Below are positions 32,215 to 41,522 of a stretch of DNA of 64,000 nucleotides, piece by piece. The DNA comes from Gammaproteobacteria bacterium (GTDB lineage Bacteria; Pseudomonadota; Gammaproteobacteria; Burkholderiales; Rhodocyclaceae), in the NCBI GenBank assembly GCA_018828385.1, contig JAHJVE010000003.1, forward strand, positions 214,021-278,020, written 5' to 3'. Numbering within the stretch: position 1 is the first letter of the stretch; each line of letters starts with the position of its first letter. The translations under genes and the position numbers were made by a program. The notes below the pieces were generated by a model. It was not told the DNA's origin. It saw only the letters and a list, made by a program, of their open reading frames with translations, and ran no database searches.

Positions 32215-35200
32215 TCGGCTTCGATAGCCATTTGAGCAGGGTGGCAAACAGCTGATCGGGATCGACCGGCTTGCCGATATGGTCGTTCATCCCGGCATCC
32301 ATGCATTTTTGCCGGTCGCCGGTAAAGGCGTTGGCGGTCAGGGCGAGAATCGGCACCGCCTGATGGCCGGGCAGGGCGCGGATGATCCGCGCCGCGTCGA
32401 TGCCGTTCATCCTGGGCATCTGCAGGTCGAGCAGGATCAGGTCGTAATCCGTGTCCTTGGCCAGGTCGACGGCTTCGACGCCGTCCTCGGCCAGGTCGAC
32501 GACGAGGCCGGCCGACTCAAGCAGTTCGCGCGAGACTTCCTGGTTGATTGGCTCGTCTTCGGCAAGCAGGACGCGCGCCCCGGCATGGCGGGCTTTCAAG
32601 CTTTCTTCCGGTAGTTGGTCGACGGCCTGGTCGGTCGCTTCGAAGCCGGCAGCGGCCTTTTTCAGTCTGGCCGTGAACCAGAAGGTACTGCCCGCGCCGG
32701 GCTGGCTGTCGACGCCGATGCTGCCGCCCATCAGGGAGGCCAGACGCTTGCTGATGGCCAGCCCGAGTCCGGTGCCGCCGTATTTTCGGGTCATCGAGTT
32801 GTCGGACTGCTCGAAGGCCTGGAACAGCCGGCTCTGGTCCTCGGCCGAAATGCCGATCCCGGTGTCGCGTATGGCGCAGCGCAGGAGCAGGTCGGTCGAA
32901 GTTTCCTGGCTGGCCGAGATGTCCAGGCTGACCGAGCCCTGGTTGGTGAACTTGATGGCGTTGCTGGTCAGATTGAGCAAAATCTGGCCAAGTCGCTGAA
33001 AGTCACCCCTGAGCGGCTGGTCGGCCAGCCCGGGGGCGATATCGATGCGCAGCGTCAGGCCTTTTGCCGTGGCCGCCGGGAGCGCCAGGTTGCTCAGGTT
33101 GTCGAGCGGTGTGGCGAGCATGAAGTCGACTTCATCGAGGGTCAGGCGTTCGGCTTCGATCTTGGAAATGTCGAGGATGTCGTTGATCACGTGCAGCAGG
33201 TGCTGCGAGGCCTTGGTGACTTTGCCGAGCTGGTCGCGCAGCTTGGGATCGGTCGCCTGTTTGAGGGCCAGACCGGTCATGCCCATGATGGCGTTCATCG
33301 GCGTCCGCAGTTCGTGGCTCATGTTGGCCAGGAAAGTGCTCTTGGCGCGGCTGGCCGCTTCGGCCGCTTCCTTGGCAATCGACAGCGCGGCGGTGCGTTG
33401 TTCGACGACTTCTTCGAGGTGATCGCGGTGACGCTTCAGTTCAGCATCGGCATTCTTGCGTTCGGTGATGTCGCGGGTGATGCCGTGGTAGCCGATGATC
33501 CTCCCCGCACTGTCGTACTCCGGCTTCGATTGCACCTCGCCCCAGACCAGGCGACCATCCTTGCAGAGATGCCCCGCCTCGAAAGTGATCGAACCGAGCC
33601 GAATTCCCTGGCGAATCATTTCCCCGCGCTGCAGCATGATCCTGCCGACACGGGCCCGCCCTTCTTCGTTGAACAGCTCTAGGACATGGTGGCCAACGAC
33701 TTCGTCGGGCTGGAAGCCGCGAATCCGCTCGTCGGAGGGGCTGATGTAGGTAATGTGCAGGTCGCTGTCGGTTTTCCAGACGACATCCTGTACGTCCTCG
33801 GTGAGCAGCCGGTAGTGGGCCTCGCTGCGCTGCAGTCTTTCCTCAGCCAGGTTTTTTTCGAGCGCAATGCTGGCCAGGCGAGCGCATTGTTCGATGAGGT
33901 AGATGTCGAAATCGGCCGGCTGGTGTGGCTGGCGATGGTAGATGGCAAAGCTGCCGAACACCCGGCCGTCCGAGGCGATGATCGGCTGCGACCAGCAGGC
34001 GCCAAGGCCGGCGCTGGCCGCCAGTTCCTTGAACGGGGCCCAGTAGGGGTGAGTCGCAATGTCCTCGACGATGACGCGTTGGCCCGTGAACGCCGCCGTG
34101 CCGCACGACCCGACGCCCATACCGATGGCCAGGCCGGTGAGGGCCTGGTTGTAGAAATCGGGCAGGCTGGGGGCGATGCTGGTCTCGATCTGTTTTCCTT
34201 CGCTGTCGAGCAGCACGATGCTGCACAGCATCGCCGGATACAACTGCTCGGCCCCGCGCACCAGGGACTCGAGGACACGGGGAAGCGGCACGCCGCCGGC
34301 CAGCAATTCGAGCACATGGGTGCGGAACTGATCATGCCGTTCGGTACGTTTCGTCTCGCTGATGTCAATGAAGGTGCTAATGACCTGGCGCAAGCTGCCA
34401 TCGGCCGCCCGTTCCGGCTTGGCGCTCATCAACAGCCAGACGCGGTCATGCCGCGTCGGGCAATAAAGGCCCATCACCACGTTGTTGACTGGTTGGCCGG
34501 TGGCAATGGCCTGCGGCACGGGATGCTCGGGGCAGGGGAAGGGCGATCCATCTTCATGAATGACGTTCCAGTCCGGATCATAGGAAGTCTTGCCGATTAG
34601 TTGGCCTTCTTCACTGAGGCCGAGCAGTTCAAGCGCAATCCGGTTGCACTGGAGGACTTCCGTGCTGGGTGACTGGATGACGACGCCAACTTGAAGATCG
34701 GCAACCAGCAGACGGTAGTTTTCCCGGCTTTCCTGCAGGGCGGCTTCGCGCTGGATGAGGCTTTCCAGCAGACGATTGAAGCCGCCAATCAGTTCGCCGA
34801 TTTCATCATGGCGGTCCACCGGCAACAGTTCGGGTGGCTGGCTGGCATTCGACAGCGTGGCCAGTTTCTTCGTCGCCGCCATCATCGGTGAAAACTGCCG
34901 CCGCAACATCAACGCCGTGGCCCACCAGACCAGGGCGCCGGCGAGCAGGGTGAGCAGGCCGGTGGCGAGCAGGATGCGCTGGCGTAGTGCGGCAATCGAC
35001 TCAAAAGCTTCGTCGGTGGGCAGCACCGTGACGATGAACCAGCCGGCGACGGGAATGCCCTTGGCCGCCGACAACTCCTCGACGCCGCGCGAACTGACGG
35101 CAATGCCGTAACCCTCGTAGCCTCCGACATATCGGTCATGCATGGCGTTGGCCCCGGGCGGCGGGGCCGGCTGCATGATGCGGCTCTTGTCGGTGGCCGT

Positions 35201-35851
35201 GACGATCAACTGGTGTTGCGGCGCAATGACCAGGTAACCGCCTTTTTTGCCGGGCCGGTTTTGCGTCACGCGGTCGAGAAAATTGGGCTTGCCGAGGTTG
35301 ATGGCGCCGACCAGGGCGCCGATGATCCGGGCCTTGGCATCGCGAATCGGCACGGCCATGCCGATCACCGGCGCTTTCAATACCCGACCGAGGGTTGGCC
35401 GGCCGATGGTCGATTTGCCCTGCTTGAGGGCGCCCTGCATGTAGTCGCGATCCATGTAATTGGTGCTGACGCGTTCGTCGGAAAACGGAATGGAGGCGAT
35501 CCCCGTGGCGTCGGGACCGGCCGCCCGGACGCCGCCGTTGAACATGATTTCGAGAGTCGGGCGTTGTTCGAGAAAGGTCTGCAGGCCGGCTGCATCTTGC
35601 ATCAGGGCCGGTGAAATATCGGCAGCAATTCTTTCCAGCGCATTCAGGCGCTCCGCCAGTTCGGCATCAAGTTGGGCGGCGACCAGCGAAACCGTAGCGA
35701 ACTGCTGTTCGCCCAGCTGGCGCCGCATGTCCTCGCGCAGCATGCGGCTGGCGTAAAAGGCGAGCGACCAGATGCCAACCAGAAAAACGACCAGCGTGAA
35801 GAGGGTCAGTTTTGTCTTCAGCGACGTCTTCCGGAAAAGGGTGAAACTCAT
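32210..35851 (-). CDS. Hybrid sensor histidine kinase (Cache-HAMP-PAS-GAF-PAS-HisKA-HATPase-REC)
   Basis: 1213 residues. First membrane helix at about 14-33, large periplasmic Cache-type sensor to about 290, second helix near 295-318 (LATGLLTLLAGALVWWATAL), HAMP, PAS near 375-500, GAF near 520-680, a second PAS with its PAC tail (GYHGITRDITERK), HisKA with ANMSHELRTPMNAIMG near residue 843, HATPase (NAIKFTNQG, GTGLGLAISKRLA), and a C-terminal receiver (LLAEDEPINQ, LILLDLQMPRMNG). There is no separate output gene beside it. It lies between nosH and nosF; whether it senses a nos-related signal is unknown. Confidence 0.92.
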   Translation of the reverse strand: MSFTLFRKTSLKTKLTLFTLVVFLVGIWSLAFYASRMLREDMRRQLGEQQFATVSLVAAQLDAELAERLNALERIAADISPALMQDAAGLQTFLEQRPTLEIMFNGGVRAAGPDATGIASIPFSDERVSTNYMDRDYMQGALKQGKSTIGRPTLGRVLKAPVIGMAVPIRDAKARIIGALVGAINLGKPNFLDRVTQNRPGKKGGYLVIAPQHQLIVTATDKSRIMQPAPPPGANAMHDRYVGGYEGYGIAVSSRGVEELSAAKGIPVAGWFIVTVLPTDEAFESIAALRQRILLATGLLTLLAGALVWWATALMLRRQFSPMMAATKKLATLSNASQPPELLPVDRHDEIGELIGGFNRLLESLIQREAALQESRENYRLLVADLQVGVVIQSPSTEVLQCNRIALELLGLSEEGQLIGKTSYDPDWNVIHEDGSPFPCPEHPVPQAIATGQPVNNVVMGLYCPTRHDRVWLLMSAKPERAADGSLRQVISTFIDISETKRTERHDQFRTHVLELLAGGVPLPRVLESLVRGAEQLYPAMLCSIVLLDSEGKQIETSIAPSLPDFYNQALTGLAIGMGVGSCGTAAFTGQRVIVEDIATHPYWAPFKELAASAGLGACWSQPIIASDGRVFGSFAIYHRQPHQPADFDIYLIEQCARLASIALEKNLAEERLQRSEAHYRLLTEDVQDVVWKTDSDLHITYISPSDERIRGFQPDEVVGHHVLELFNEEGRARVGRIMLQRGEMIRQGIRLGSITFEAGHLCKDGRLVWGEVQSKPEYDSAGRIIGYHGITRDITERKNADAELKRHRDHLEEVVEQRTAALSIAKEAAEAASRAKSTFLANMSHELRTPMNAIMGMTGLALKQATDPKLRDQLGKVTKASQHLLHVINDILDISKIEAERLTLDEVDFMLATPLDNLSNLALPAATAKGLTLRIDIAPGLADQPLRGDFQRLGQILLNLTSNAIKFTNQGSVSLDISASQETSTDLLLRCAIRDTGIGISAEDQSRLFQAFEQSDNSMTRKYGGTGLGLAISKRLASLMGGSIGVDSQPGAGSTFWFTARLKKAAAGFEATDQAVDQLPEESLKARHAGARVLLAEDEPINQEVSRELLESAGLVVDLAEDGVEAVDLAKDTDYDLILLDLQMPRMNGIDAARIIRALPGHQAVPILALTANAFTGDRQKCMDAGMNDHIGKPVDPDQLFATLLKWLSKPI

Positions 35852-35953
35852 CTGCGGCCCTTTGGCTGGCGATAGTGGGTTCAGCTAGTTTTTTGAACTT
35901 TATCACTTTCGTCGTACCGCATGAGAGCGCGCTTGAGACCGGCCATTTGTCGA

Positions 35954-35991
35954 ATGCTACGGTCAACCGGAAAAAACGGCCAAAATTGAAA
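35954..35991 (+). repeat. Dispersed repeat, copy 7
   Basis: GCTACGGTCAACC, GG, A-tract, CGGCC, AAAATTGAAA: the copy closest to the consensus. It lies 6 nt beyond the nosH stop codon, upstream of the sensor kinase. Confidence 0.88.
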
Positions 35992-35997
35992 CCGGCT

Positions 35998-36975
35998 TCA
36001 GGCCAGCTTGGACAGCCCCTTGACATCGAAACTCAGCGAGCCGGTCGGGCAGACGTCCACGCACAATCCGCAGCGCGTGCAGTCGGGGCCGATGGGGACT
36101 TCGGGTTCGACGGCGCGGCCCTTGATCACGGTGTCGAGCACGTGCGGCACGAGGCAGACCTTGCGGCAGTCGCCTTCGTGGAAACAGCCGTCGAGCTTGT
36201 AGAGGATGCGCACCGGCGAGACGATGCCGACGACGCCGTAGGTCAGGCCGATCGGGCAGGCGTAGCGGCACCAGGCGCGGCGCGAGAAGAAGACTTCAAA
36301 GAAGAGCAGGGCGAGCACCCAGAGCAGGGCCAGGCCCGGACCGTAGATCAGGGCGCGGGACAGGATGCCGGTCGGCGAGATGGCCTCGAAGACGGTGTAG
36401 CCGGTGGCCAGCGCAAGCAGGGCGAAGATGACCCAGAAAACGCTGCGCAGGCGGCGGTCCATATTTTGATCGGTGACCAGTTTTTTGCTGACCAGGAAGA
36501 GGTGGATTTTCTCGGCCCATTCGGCCAGCAGGTGATAGGGGCAAACCCACGAACAGAAGGTACGGCCACCGAGCAAAACCCACAGCACGAGTACCGTGCC
36601 GGTGCCGATCAGCAGGTTGTTGATGATGTGCTTGTGGGCAAGCATGACCTGCAGCGCCGAATTGAGGTCGATCAGGTGAAAGCCGACGAAGCGCGAGGCG
36701 GTCAGCGCGCCTTCGAGAATCTGGATGTCGAGGAAGAAGGACAGCGTGAACAGCAGGTTGGCGAAAATCAGCGTCGCCCAGCGCCGGTTGCGCCACTTGT
36801 GGCTCGGCGTGGCATGGGCGCGGGCGTGCAGCTTTTCGGCAATGAGGTCGCGGTTGCCCTTCTTGTAGAAGTGGATCTGCTGGGCGGCCGGGCCGATTTC
36901 CTTCGGCTTGGTCGGCTCGGCGCCAAAGAGGACCTTAATTTGATCGAAAAACCGGCGTTTGAGGAGTGCGCTCAT
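35998..36975 (-). CDS. nosH: NosH, NapH-like membrane Fe-S protein
   Basis: About 325 residues from the ATG at 36975-36973. Membrane helices carry the paired CX3CP motifs FCSWVCPYHLL and WCRYACPIGL, and the C-terminus has ferredoxin-type clusters (GCFHEGDCRKVCLVP and CTRCGLCVDVCPTG). This is the NapH/NosH pattern: with NosG it moves electrons from menaquinol toward cytochromes c and NosZ in clade II systems. It follows nosG by 19 nt. The longer reading frame upstream is antisense-like and was not used. Confidence 0.92.
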   Translation of the reverse strand: MSALLKRRFFDQIKVLFGAEPTKPKEIGPAAQQIHFYKKGNRDLIAEKLHARAHATPSHKWRNRRWATLIFANLLFTLSFFLDIQILEGALTASRFVGFHLIDLNSALQVMLAHKHIINNLLIGTGTVLVLWVLLGGRTFCSWVCPYHLLAEWAEKIHLFLVSKKLVTDQNMDRRLRSVFWVIFALLALATGYTVFEAISPTGILSRALIYGPGLALLWVLALLFFEVFFSRRAWCRYACPIGLTYGVVGIVSPVRILYKLDGCFHEGDCRKVCLVPHVLDTVIKGRAVEPEVPIGPDCTRCGLCVDVCPTGSLSFDVKGLSKLA

Positions 36976-36994
36976 CGCGGGGGATTTCCTTTGG

Positions 36995-37888
36995 TCATAT
37001 TTTCCAGACCTCGCCGGCTTCGATGGTGATGGCAGTGGGTTCGACCGGGCAGACCATTTCGCAGACGCCGCAGCCGACACAGGGTTCATGGACGACCGGC
37101 GATTTGTGCTGGCTGCCATCCGGGGCGAACACCGTTTCGATGGAAATGGCGCCTTTGACCGGGCACTGGCGAACGCACAGATCACATTCGGCGACTTCGT
37201 AGGGATGGCTGCTGACCTTGACCGGCTTCCAGCGGTCGACGTCCATGTAGCGCAATTTTCCCTTGAACCCGGCGCCGCGGGTTTGCCCCTTGAAGCCCTT
37301 GCCCTGAACGGCCAGACAGGCTTCCGGGCGGGTCAGGCGGGCGACGCCGATGCGCTCGTGCATGTTGAGCGTCGGCTCTGGATCGTTTTCCTTGGCGAGC
37401 AGGATGGGCTTGGCGGCCAGCGCGGCGCCCGGGCGAACCGGCAGGAAGGCGGGCTTGTGGTAAGTCAGCGAACCGGTCGGGCAGGCCAGGATGCATTGCA
37501 CGGCATCGCACGAGAAATCGCAGGCCTGAGCGCGCGGGTCGATGTAGGGCGTGCCAACGCCGACGCCGTCGACCAGGTCGGCCAGCTTGATGGCCGAGAC
37601 CGGGCAGACCTGAACGCACTGGCCGCACTTGATACAGCTGCCGAGAAAATCTTTTTCATCGAGCGCCCCGGGCGGGCGCAGGCGTTTTTTCTGGGCATAG
37701 ACGAGGGGCAGGAATCCCGACATGGCCGCACCGAGGACGCCGCCGGTGAGCAGGATGGTGCGCAGGACGCGGCGCCGGTTGGTCTGTCGCTTGGCAATCG
37801 AGACGGCCGGTTTGCCGTTGCCGGCGGCTTGGCGGGGCGGGTTGCTGTCGCTGTTGTCGCCAGCGACTTCGTCGTCGATCTCGCTCAT
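36995..37888 (-). CDS. nosG: NosG, NapG-like ferredoxin
   Basis: A 297-residue protein with a membrane or Tat-like N-terminal segment (NRRRVLRTILLTGGVLGAAMSGF) and four cysteine clusters for [4Fe-4S]: CIKCGQCVQVCP, CDFSCDAVQCILACP, CDLCVRQCP and CVGCGVCEMVCP. It is the partner of NosH in a putative menaquinol dehydrogenase. It overlaps the nosD stop (ATGA). Confidence 0.93.
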   Translation of the reverse strand: MSEIDDEVAGDNSDSNPPRQAAGNGKPAVSIAKRQTNRRRVLRTILLTGGVLGAAMSGFLPLVYAQKKRLRPPGALDEKDFLGSCIKCGQCVQVCPVSAIKLADLVDGVGVGTPYIDPRAQACDFSCDAVQCILACPTGSLTYHKPAFLPVRPGAALAAKPILLAKENDPEPTLNMHERIGVARLTRPEACLAVQGKGFKGQTRGAGFKGKLRYMDVDRWKPVKVSSHPYEVAECDLCVRQCPVKGAISIETVFAPDGSQHKSPVVHEPCVGCGVCEMVCPVEPTAITIEAGEVWKI

Positions 37889-39243
37889 GATCGTGCCGTT
37901 CTTTCAGGTTTGACGAAGCGCGGCTTTTCGTCGCGCAGGATCAGGTCCGGAGAGGAGAAGGGGGCCAGGCGTTCGAGAAAATCGAGCAGTTCCATGACCG
38001 GCGAGCTGCGGAAAAAGCGCGCCACCGGCATCTCCATCCAGATCTGGTCGGCGTAGGCATAAAGCTCGTGGGTCTTGTCGCCGACGCCGTCGCCGTTGCG
38101 GTCGAAGCCTTGGTAGTCGTCCCAGTAATTGCCGCGCCAGACATTCTTCGGGCTATTGTTGTTGTCGCCGTGGCCACCGTAGGCGACCTGGGTCAGGTTG
38201 CCCTCGAAAACGTTGTCGATCATGTTGTTGCTGCCGGTTTCGCTGTTGAACAGGATGCCGACGCCGTTGTAGGCGAAGCGGTTGGCGCGGATCTCGATGG
38301 TGCTGTCGGGCTCGAAAGGCGAGAGATCGGAGCCGATGCCGATGCCGCAATAAATCAGCTCGTTGTTTTCGATCACCGTGCCAGACGATTCCTTGAAACC
38401 GATGGCCATGCCGGTGGCGCCCGTGGCGTGCGAAATGATGTTGTTGCGGACGATGCCGCCGACGGTGTACATGAAGTAGACGCCGACCGCGTTGTCGTAA
38501 AACTGGTTGCCTTCGATGATGTTGTCGTTGGCGAACATGAAGTGGATCGAGTAGCGGCTGCGCTTGCCGATGTTGTTGCGATAGACGTTGCGGTGCGAAT
38601 ACCAGGCCACCATGTCGCGCGAGTCGACGACTTCGTTGCCTTCGATCAGGTTGTCGTTGCTGTACCACAGGCGCAGGCCGTCGCCGCGCACGCCGAGTTC
38701 GCGGTCCTTGGAGCGGATGCGGTTGTTGCGAATGGTGTTGTGGTTGGACTGCTTGAGGTCGAGGCCGAACAGGCAGTTGTCGACGATGACATTCTCGATG
38801 GTGTTGTGGTCGCCGCGCACGTCCAGGCAGGAGTCGTCGGAGTCGTGCGAATCGCCGGAGCCGGTCAGGTGGATGCCACGTATCGTTGCGTTGCTGGCAT
38901 CAAGCACCATGACCGTGCCGCGGTCGCCGGAATCGATGGTCACCTGGCCGCCACCGTCGATGGTCAGCGGCTTGTCGATGGTCACCGGGCCGGCGTAGTT
39001 GCCGGGCGGTGGCTTGAGGAGCGAGCCGGCCGGCGCCTGGTCGACGAAGTCCTGGAAAGGCTTGAGGCCATGCACGCGCTTGTCGCGCTCATGCAGCATG
39101 AAGGTCGGCTTCGGCCGGTCGACATTGGCGCGGGCGCCCATGCCGGCCGGCACATCGCCTTGCGGCTCGGTGTTGCCGGTGGTCAGCACGAGCAGGAGGG
39201 CGGAGGCCAGGCCGAGCCGGGCCAGCTGGGGCAGGCGGCTCAC
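37885..39243 (-). CDS. nosD: NosD periplasmic copper-site maturation protein
   Basis: About 452 residues. A GTG start at 39243-39241, 5 nt after the nosB stop, gives a signal peptide (LARLGLASALLLVLTTGNT). The rest is a right-handed beta-helix of carbohydrate-binding/sugar-hydrolase (CASH) repeats with asparagine ladders: NATIRGIHLTGSG, NHNTIRNNRIRSKD, NDNIIEGNQFYDNAVG, SSGTVIENNELIYCG. It ends with a conserved NosD tail (WRGNYWDDYQGFDRNGDGVGD). It acts with NosFY in CuZ assembly. Confidence 0.93.
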   Translation of the reverse strand: MSRLPQLARLGLASALLLVLTTGNTEPQGDVPAGMGARANVDRPKPTFMLHERDKRVHGLKPFQDFVDQAPAGSLLKPPPGNYAGPVTIDKPLTIDGGGQVTIDSGDRGTVMVLDASNATIRGIHLTGSGDSHDSDDSCLDVRGDHNTIENVIVDNCLFGLDLKQSNHNTIRNNRIRSKDRELGVRGDGLRLWYSNDNLIEGNEVVDSRDMVAWYSHRNVYRNNIGKRSRYSIHFMFANDNIIEGNQFYDNAVGVYFMYTVGGIVRNNIISHATGATGMAIGFKESSGTVIENNELIYCGIGIGSDLSPFEPDSTIEIRANRFAYNGVGILFNSETGSNNMIDNVFEGNLTQVAYGGHGDNNNSPKNVWRGNYWDDYQGFDRNGDGVGDKTHELYAYADQIWMEMPVARFFRSSPVMELLDFLERLAPFSSPDLILRDEKPRFVKPERTARS

Positions 39244-39248
39244 GGCGA

Positions 39249-40223
39249 TTACTCGGCCGTTCCTTCGCGCAACTGTTTGCGCCGGATGAGCAGGGCCAGC
39301 ATCATGCAAACGAAGATGGCGACAAGCAGGCCATAGCCCCAGTACGGGTAGGAGAAGGTCGAGAACTGGGCGACCTTGCCTTCGCCGAAGACGGTAGGCA
39401 TGAAGGGCTTGACGGTGAAGGCGCCCCACGGGTGCATGTTGTGGCCGAAGAACCACAGCCAGCCGGCGTAGGTGATGACGAAGAAGAGCGGCAACAGGGC
39501 CGGGACCAGCGCTAGCAGGAGCTGGAACGGTTTGATTTTGGCGGTGCCGGCAATGACGATGCCCATGACGGCGATGAGGCCGAAGATGACGATTTTCGAG
39601 ACATTGCGGACGTTGTCGCCCCAGCTGTGGATGCGGTCCATGTCCTTGAAGAAGGAGCCGGATTCCTGCATGTAGGCCTGGACGTGGCTTTCGAGGTGGC
39701 CGAGGACGAACTGGTCGCCAATCATCCAGGCGGCGACGGCGGCAAAGCCGGCGCTCAATATCAAAATTCGCGGTTTTTTCCGGTTGACCGTGAAAGCCAG
39801 CATCATCACGGCAAAAAAGCCGAAAAAGAACTTGGCCAGCGGCTTTTCGACCGGGGCGCCGGTGGCGATCGGGAACATCCCGACGTAGTGGTTGATGGTG
39901 TTCATTTCATGGACGCAGTCGAGGCCTTCGGCGCCCTGGTCGACGTTCTTGGCGGCGTCGGTGATCGGGTTATAGCGTTCGTCGGTGGCTTCGAGATCCT
40001 TCTGGATGATCTCGTTGGCCATCCGTGTGCCCTTGCCGGCGACCTTGCAGCCGTTATAGACACCGTCGAAATGGAAATGAATGCGGATGCCATCGGGGAA
40101 GGCATCGGCCGGATAATTCGGAGCGGTCAGGGAAACCCACCAGATGGGCGAAAAATAGGCAGCCACCAGACACACCAGAGCGATCAAGGTCAGCCCGCCG
40201 ATAATCCTGTTTTGTTTTTCCAT
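39249..40223 (-). CDS. nosB: NosB membrane protein of clade II nos clusters
   Basis: A 324-residue integral membrane protein from the ATG at 40223-40221. The first helix is IIGGLTLIALVCLVAAYFSPIWW, a periplasmic region carries FHFDGVYNGCKVAGKG, and several further helices end in LLVAIFVCMMLALLIRRKQ. Position between the cytochromes and nosD matches nosB of atypical nos clusters; its function is not established. A dispersed repeat is translated within it as TVNRKKPRIL at the cytoplasmic edge of a helix. Confidence 0.85.
   Translation of the reverse strand: MEKQNRIIGGLTLIALVCLVAAYFSPIWWVSLTAPNYPADAFPDGIRIHFHFDGVYNGCKVAGKGTRMANEIIQKDLEATDERYNPITDAAKNVDQGAEGLDCVHEMNTINHYVGMFPIATGAPVEKPLAKFFFGFFAVMMLAFTVNRKKPRILILSAGFAAVAAWMIGDQFVLGHLESHVQAYMQESGSFFKDMDRIHSWGDNVRNVSKIVIFGLIAVMGIVIAGTAKIKPFQLLLALVPALLPLFFVITYAGWLWFFGHNMHPWGAFTVKPFMPTVFGEGKVAQFSTFSYPYWGYGLLVAIFVCMMLALLIRRKQLREGTAE
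39761..39795 (-). repeat. Dispersed repeat, copy 8, inside nosB
   Basis: In the minus-strand sense it reads TCACGGTCAACC, GG, A-tract, CCGCG, AATTTTGATA. It is translated in nosB as FTVNRKKPRILI. Confidence 0.85.
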
Positions 40224-40270
40224 TGAACTGCTCTCTGTCTTGTTGCGCCCGGCGACTGGCCGGGTGGGAA

Positions 40271-40293
40271 GCTGCCCGCCGGTGGCGGGCAGC
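40271..40293. other. Intercistronic hairpin between the diheme cytochrome gene and nosB
   Basis: The arms GCTGCCCGCC and GGCGGGCAGC enclose a 3-nt loop. No T-run follows on the coding strand, so it looks like an mRNA-stability or processing element rather than an intrinsic terminator. Confidence 0.7.
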
Positions 40294-40303
40294 AGAAACG
40301 ACT

Positions 40304-41077
40304 TTACAGACCGCGCGACTTCCGGGCGGCCTTGGGCTTGCACATGTTGCCCGGCATGACCAGGCTGGACTGGTAAGCCGAGATCGAGATCAGCTGATCA
40401 TCGGTGTATTTCTTGATGATCTTGACCATGTCGGGATTGGCGTTGCGGCGATGGCCGTTGCGAATCTCGGTCATCTGGCGCAGCAGGTACTTGTAGTGCT
40501 GGCCGGCGATCACCGGATAGAACTTTTCCTTGTTGCCTTCGCCGTTCTTGCCGTGGCATTCCAGACACTCTTTTTCATACAGCGCCTTGCCCTCGGCAAC
40601 GCGCTTGGCGGTATCGGCTGGCGGCTTCCAGTTCGGATCTTCATTGTCGCCCGGCTTCGAGTCGTAATGGCCGTGATCAAGCGGAATGCACAGCTTCTCG
40701 ATGTAGGAGGCGACGTTGGCCAGTTCCTGGGCATCGGTCAGCGTGGCGGCAAACGGGTACATCGTCGGGTTGTCGCGCAGGCCGGCCCGGATGTCGGCCA
40801 TCTGCTTGATCAGCACCGTGGTGTGCTGGCCGGCGAGCTGCGGGAAAGTACCGTCCGGACGACCGGCGCCGGAGGGCAGGTGACAGGCGCCGCAGGTCTC
40901 GTAACCTTCTTCGCCGGCCTTCGGGTCGCCCTTCTTGCTCAGGGCTTCGCTCTTTTCGCCGCCCTGGGCGTTCCACTTGTAATCCTTGCCTTCGATGCCC
41001 TGGGTTTTCGGTGCCTGGGGGCTGGCAAATGCGATGCCTGCGGTTAGCAGGCTTATCAAAAGGAGTGATGCTTTCAT
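40304..41077 (-). CDS. Diheme cytochrome c of the nos cluster (NosC-type)
   Basis: 257 residues. Signal peptide MKASLLLISLLTAGIAFA, heme motifs CGACH near residue 62 and CLECH near residue 172. Distal methionines are plausible at NPTMYPFA and in the MPGNMC region. The two-domain layout resembles cytochrome c4/c553 pairs. In clade II clusters the NosC cytochromes sit beside nosZ and carry electrons to it. It corresponds to nosC2 by position, though orthology is not proven. Confidence 0.87.
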   Translation of the reverse strand: MKASLLLISLLTAGIAFASPQAPKTQGIEGKDYKWNAQGGEKSEALSKKGDPKAGEEGYETCGACHLPSGAGRPDGTFPQLAGQHTTVLIKQMADIRAGLRDNPTMYPFAATLTDAQELANVASYIEKLCIPLDHGHYDSKPGDNEDPNWKPPADTAKRVAEGKALYEKECLECHGKNGEGNKEKFYPVIAGQHYKYLLRQMTEIRNGHRRNANPDMVKIIKKYTDDQLISISAYQSSLVMPGNMCKPKAARKSRGL

Positions 41078-41161
41078 GTGAGGGTTCCTTTTATGGCGGG
41101 TGATTCAAAACGCTGAAGGCATTGTTGCACCTTGAATATCAGCGTTCTTTGATGTTGGTCA

Positions 41162-41182
41162 GAAGCCGGGAACACCGGCTTC
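41162..41182. other. Intercistronic hairpin between the two nos cytochrome genes
   Basis: The arms GAAGCCGG and CCGGCTTC enclose a 5-nt loop. No T-run follows on the minus strand. It lies just after the monoheme cytochrome stop codon. Confidence 0.6.
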
Positions 41183-41189
41183 CCAGGGG

Positions 41190-41498
41190 TTATTTGAGTT
41201 TGGAGATGAATTCGGCAATGGCCTTCATTTCCGCGTCATTGACGAGGTGCATGACCCCCTTCATGGCCGCGGTCTGGCCGTTATTGCGGGCGCCGCTCTT
41301 GATGTCCTTCATTTGCTGTTCGGCGTAGGCGGCGTTCTGCCCGGCCAGTTTCGGGTAGTTCGGCATGAGCGGCTTGTCGGCCTTGGCGCCGTGGCAGGCG
41401 TTGCAGGTTTTTTCAGCGTACAGCTTGGCGCCATCCAGTGCGGCCATGGCGGGGCTGGCGACGAGTGCGGCAGCGATTAAAGTCATTACAAATTTCAT
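41190..41498 (-). CDS. Monoheme cytochrome c of the nos cluster (NosC-type)
   Basis: 102 residues. Signal peptide MKFVMTLIAAALVASPAMA and one heme motif, CNACH, near residue 32. A class I fold follows with PNYPKLAGQNAAYAEQQMKDI and the distal Met region QTAAMKGVMHLV. As the gene immediately after nosZ it is the best candidate for the direct electron donor to the CuA centre. A strong ribosome-binding site (GGAGGGA, minus strand) precedes the start. Confidence 0.9.
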   Translation of the reverse strand: MKFVMTLIAAALVASPAMAALDGAKLYAEKTCNACHGAKADKPLMPNYPKLAGQNAAYAEQQMKDIKSGARNNGQTAAMKGVMHLVNDAEMKAIAEFISKLK

Positions 41499-41522
41499 GG
41501 GTATTCCCTCCTCAATGTGAAA

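Noticed and set aside
37885..39456. Longer N-terminus for NosD starting at 39456
   Set aside because: The extra residues overlap nosB out of phase and have no signal peptide; the GTG at 39243 gives a proper leader directly after the nosB stop.
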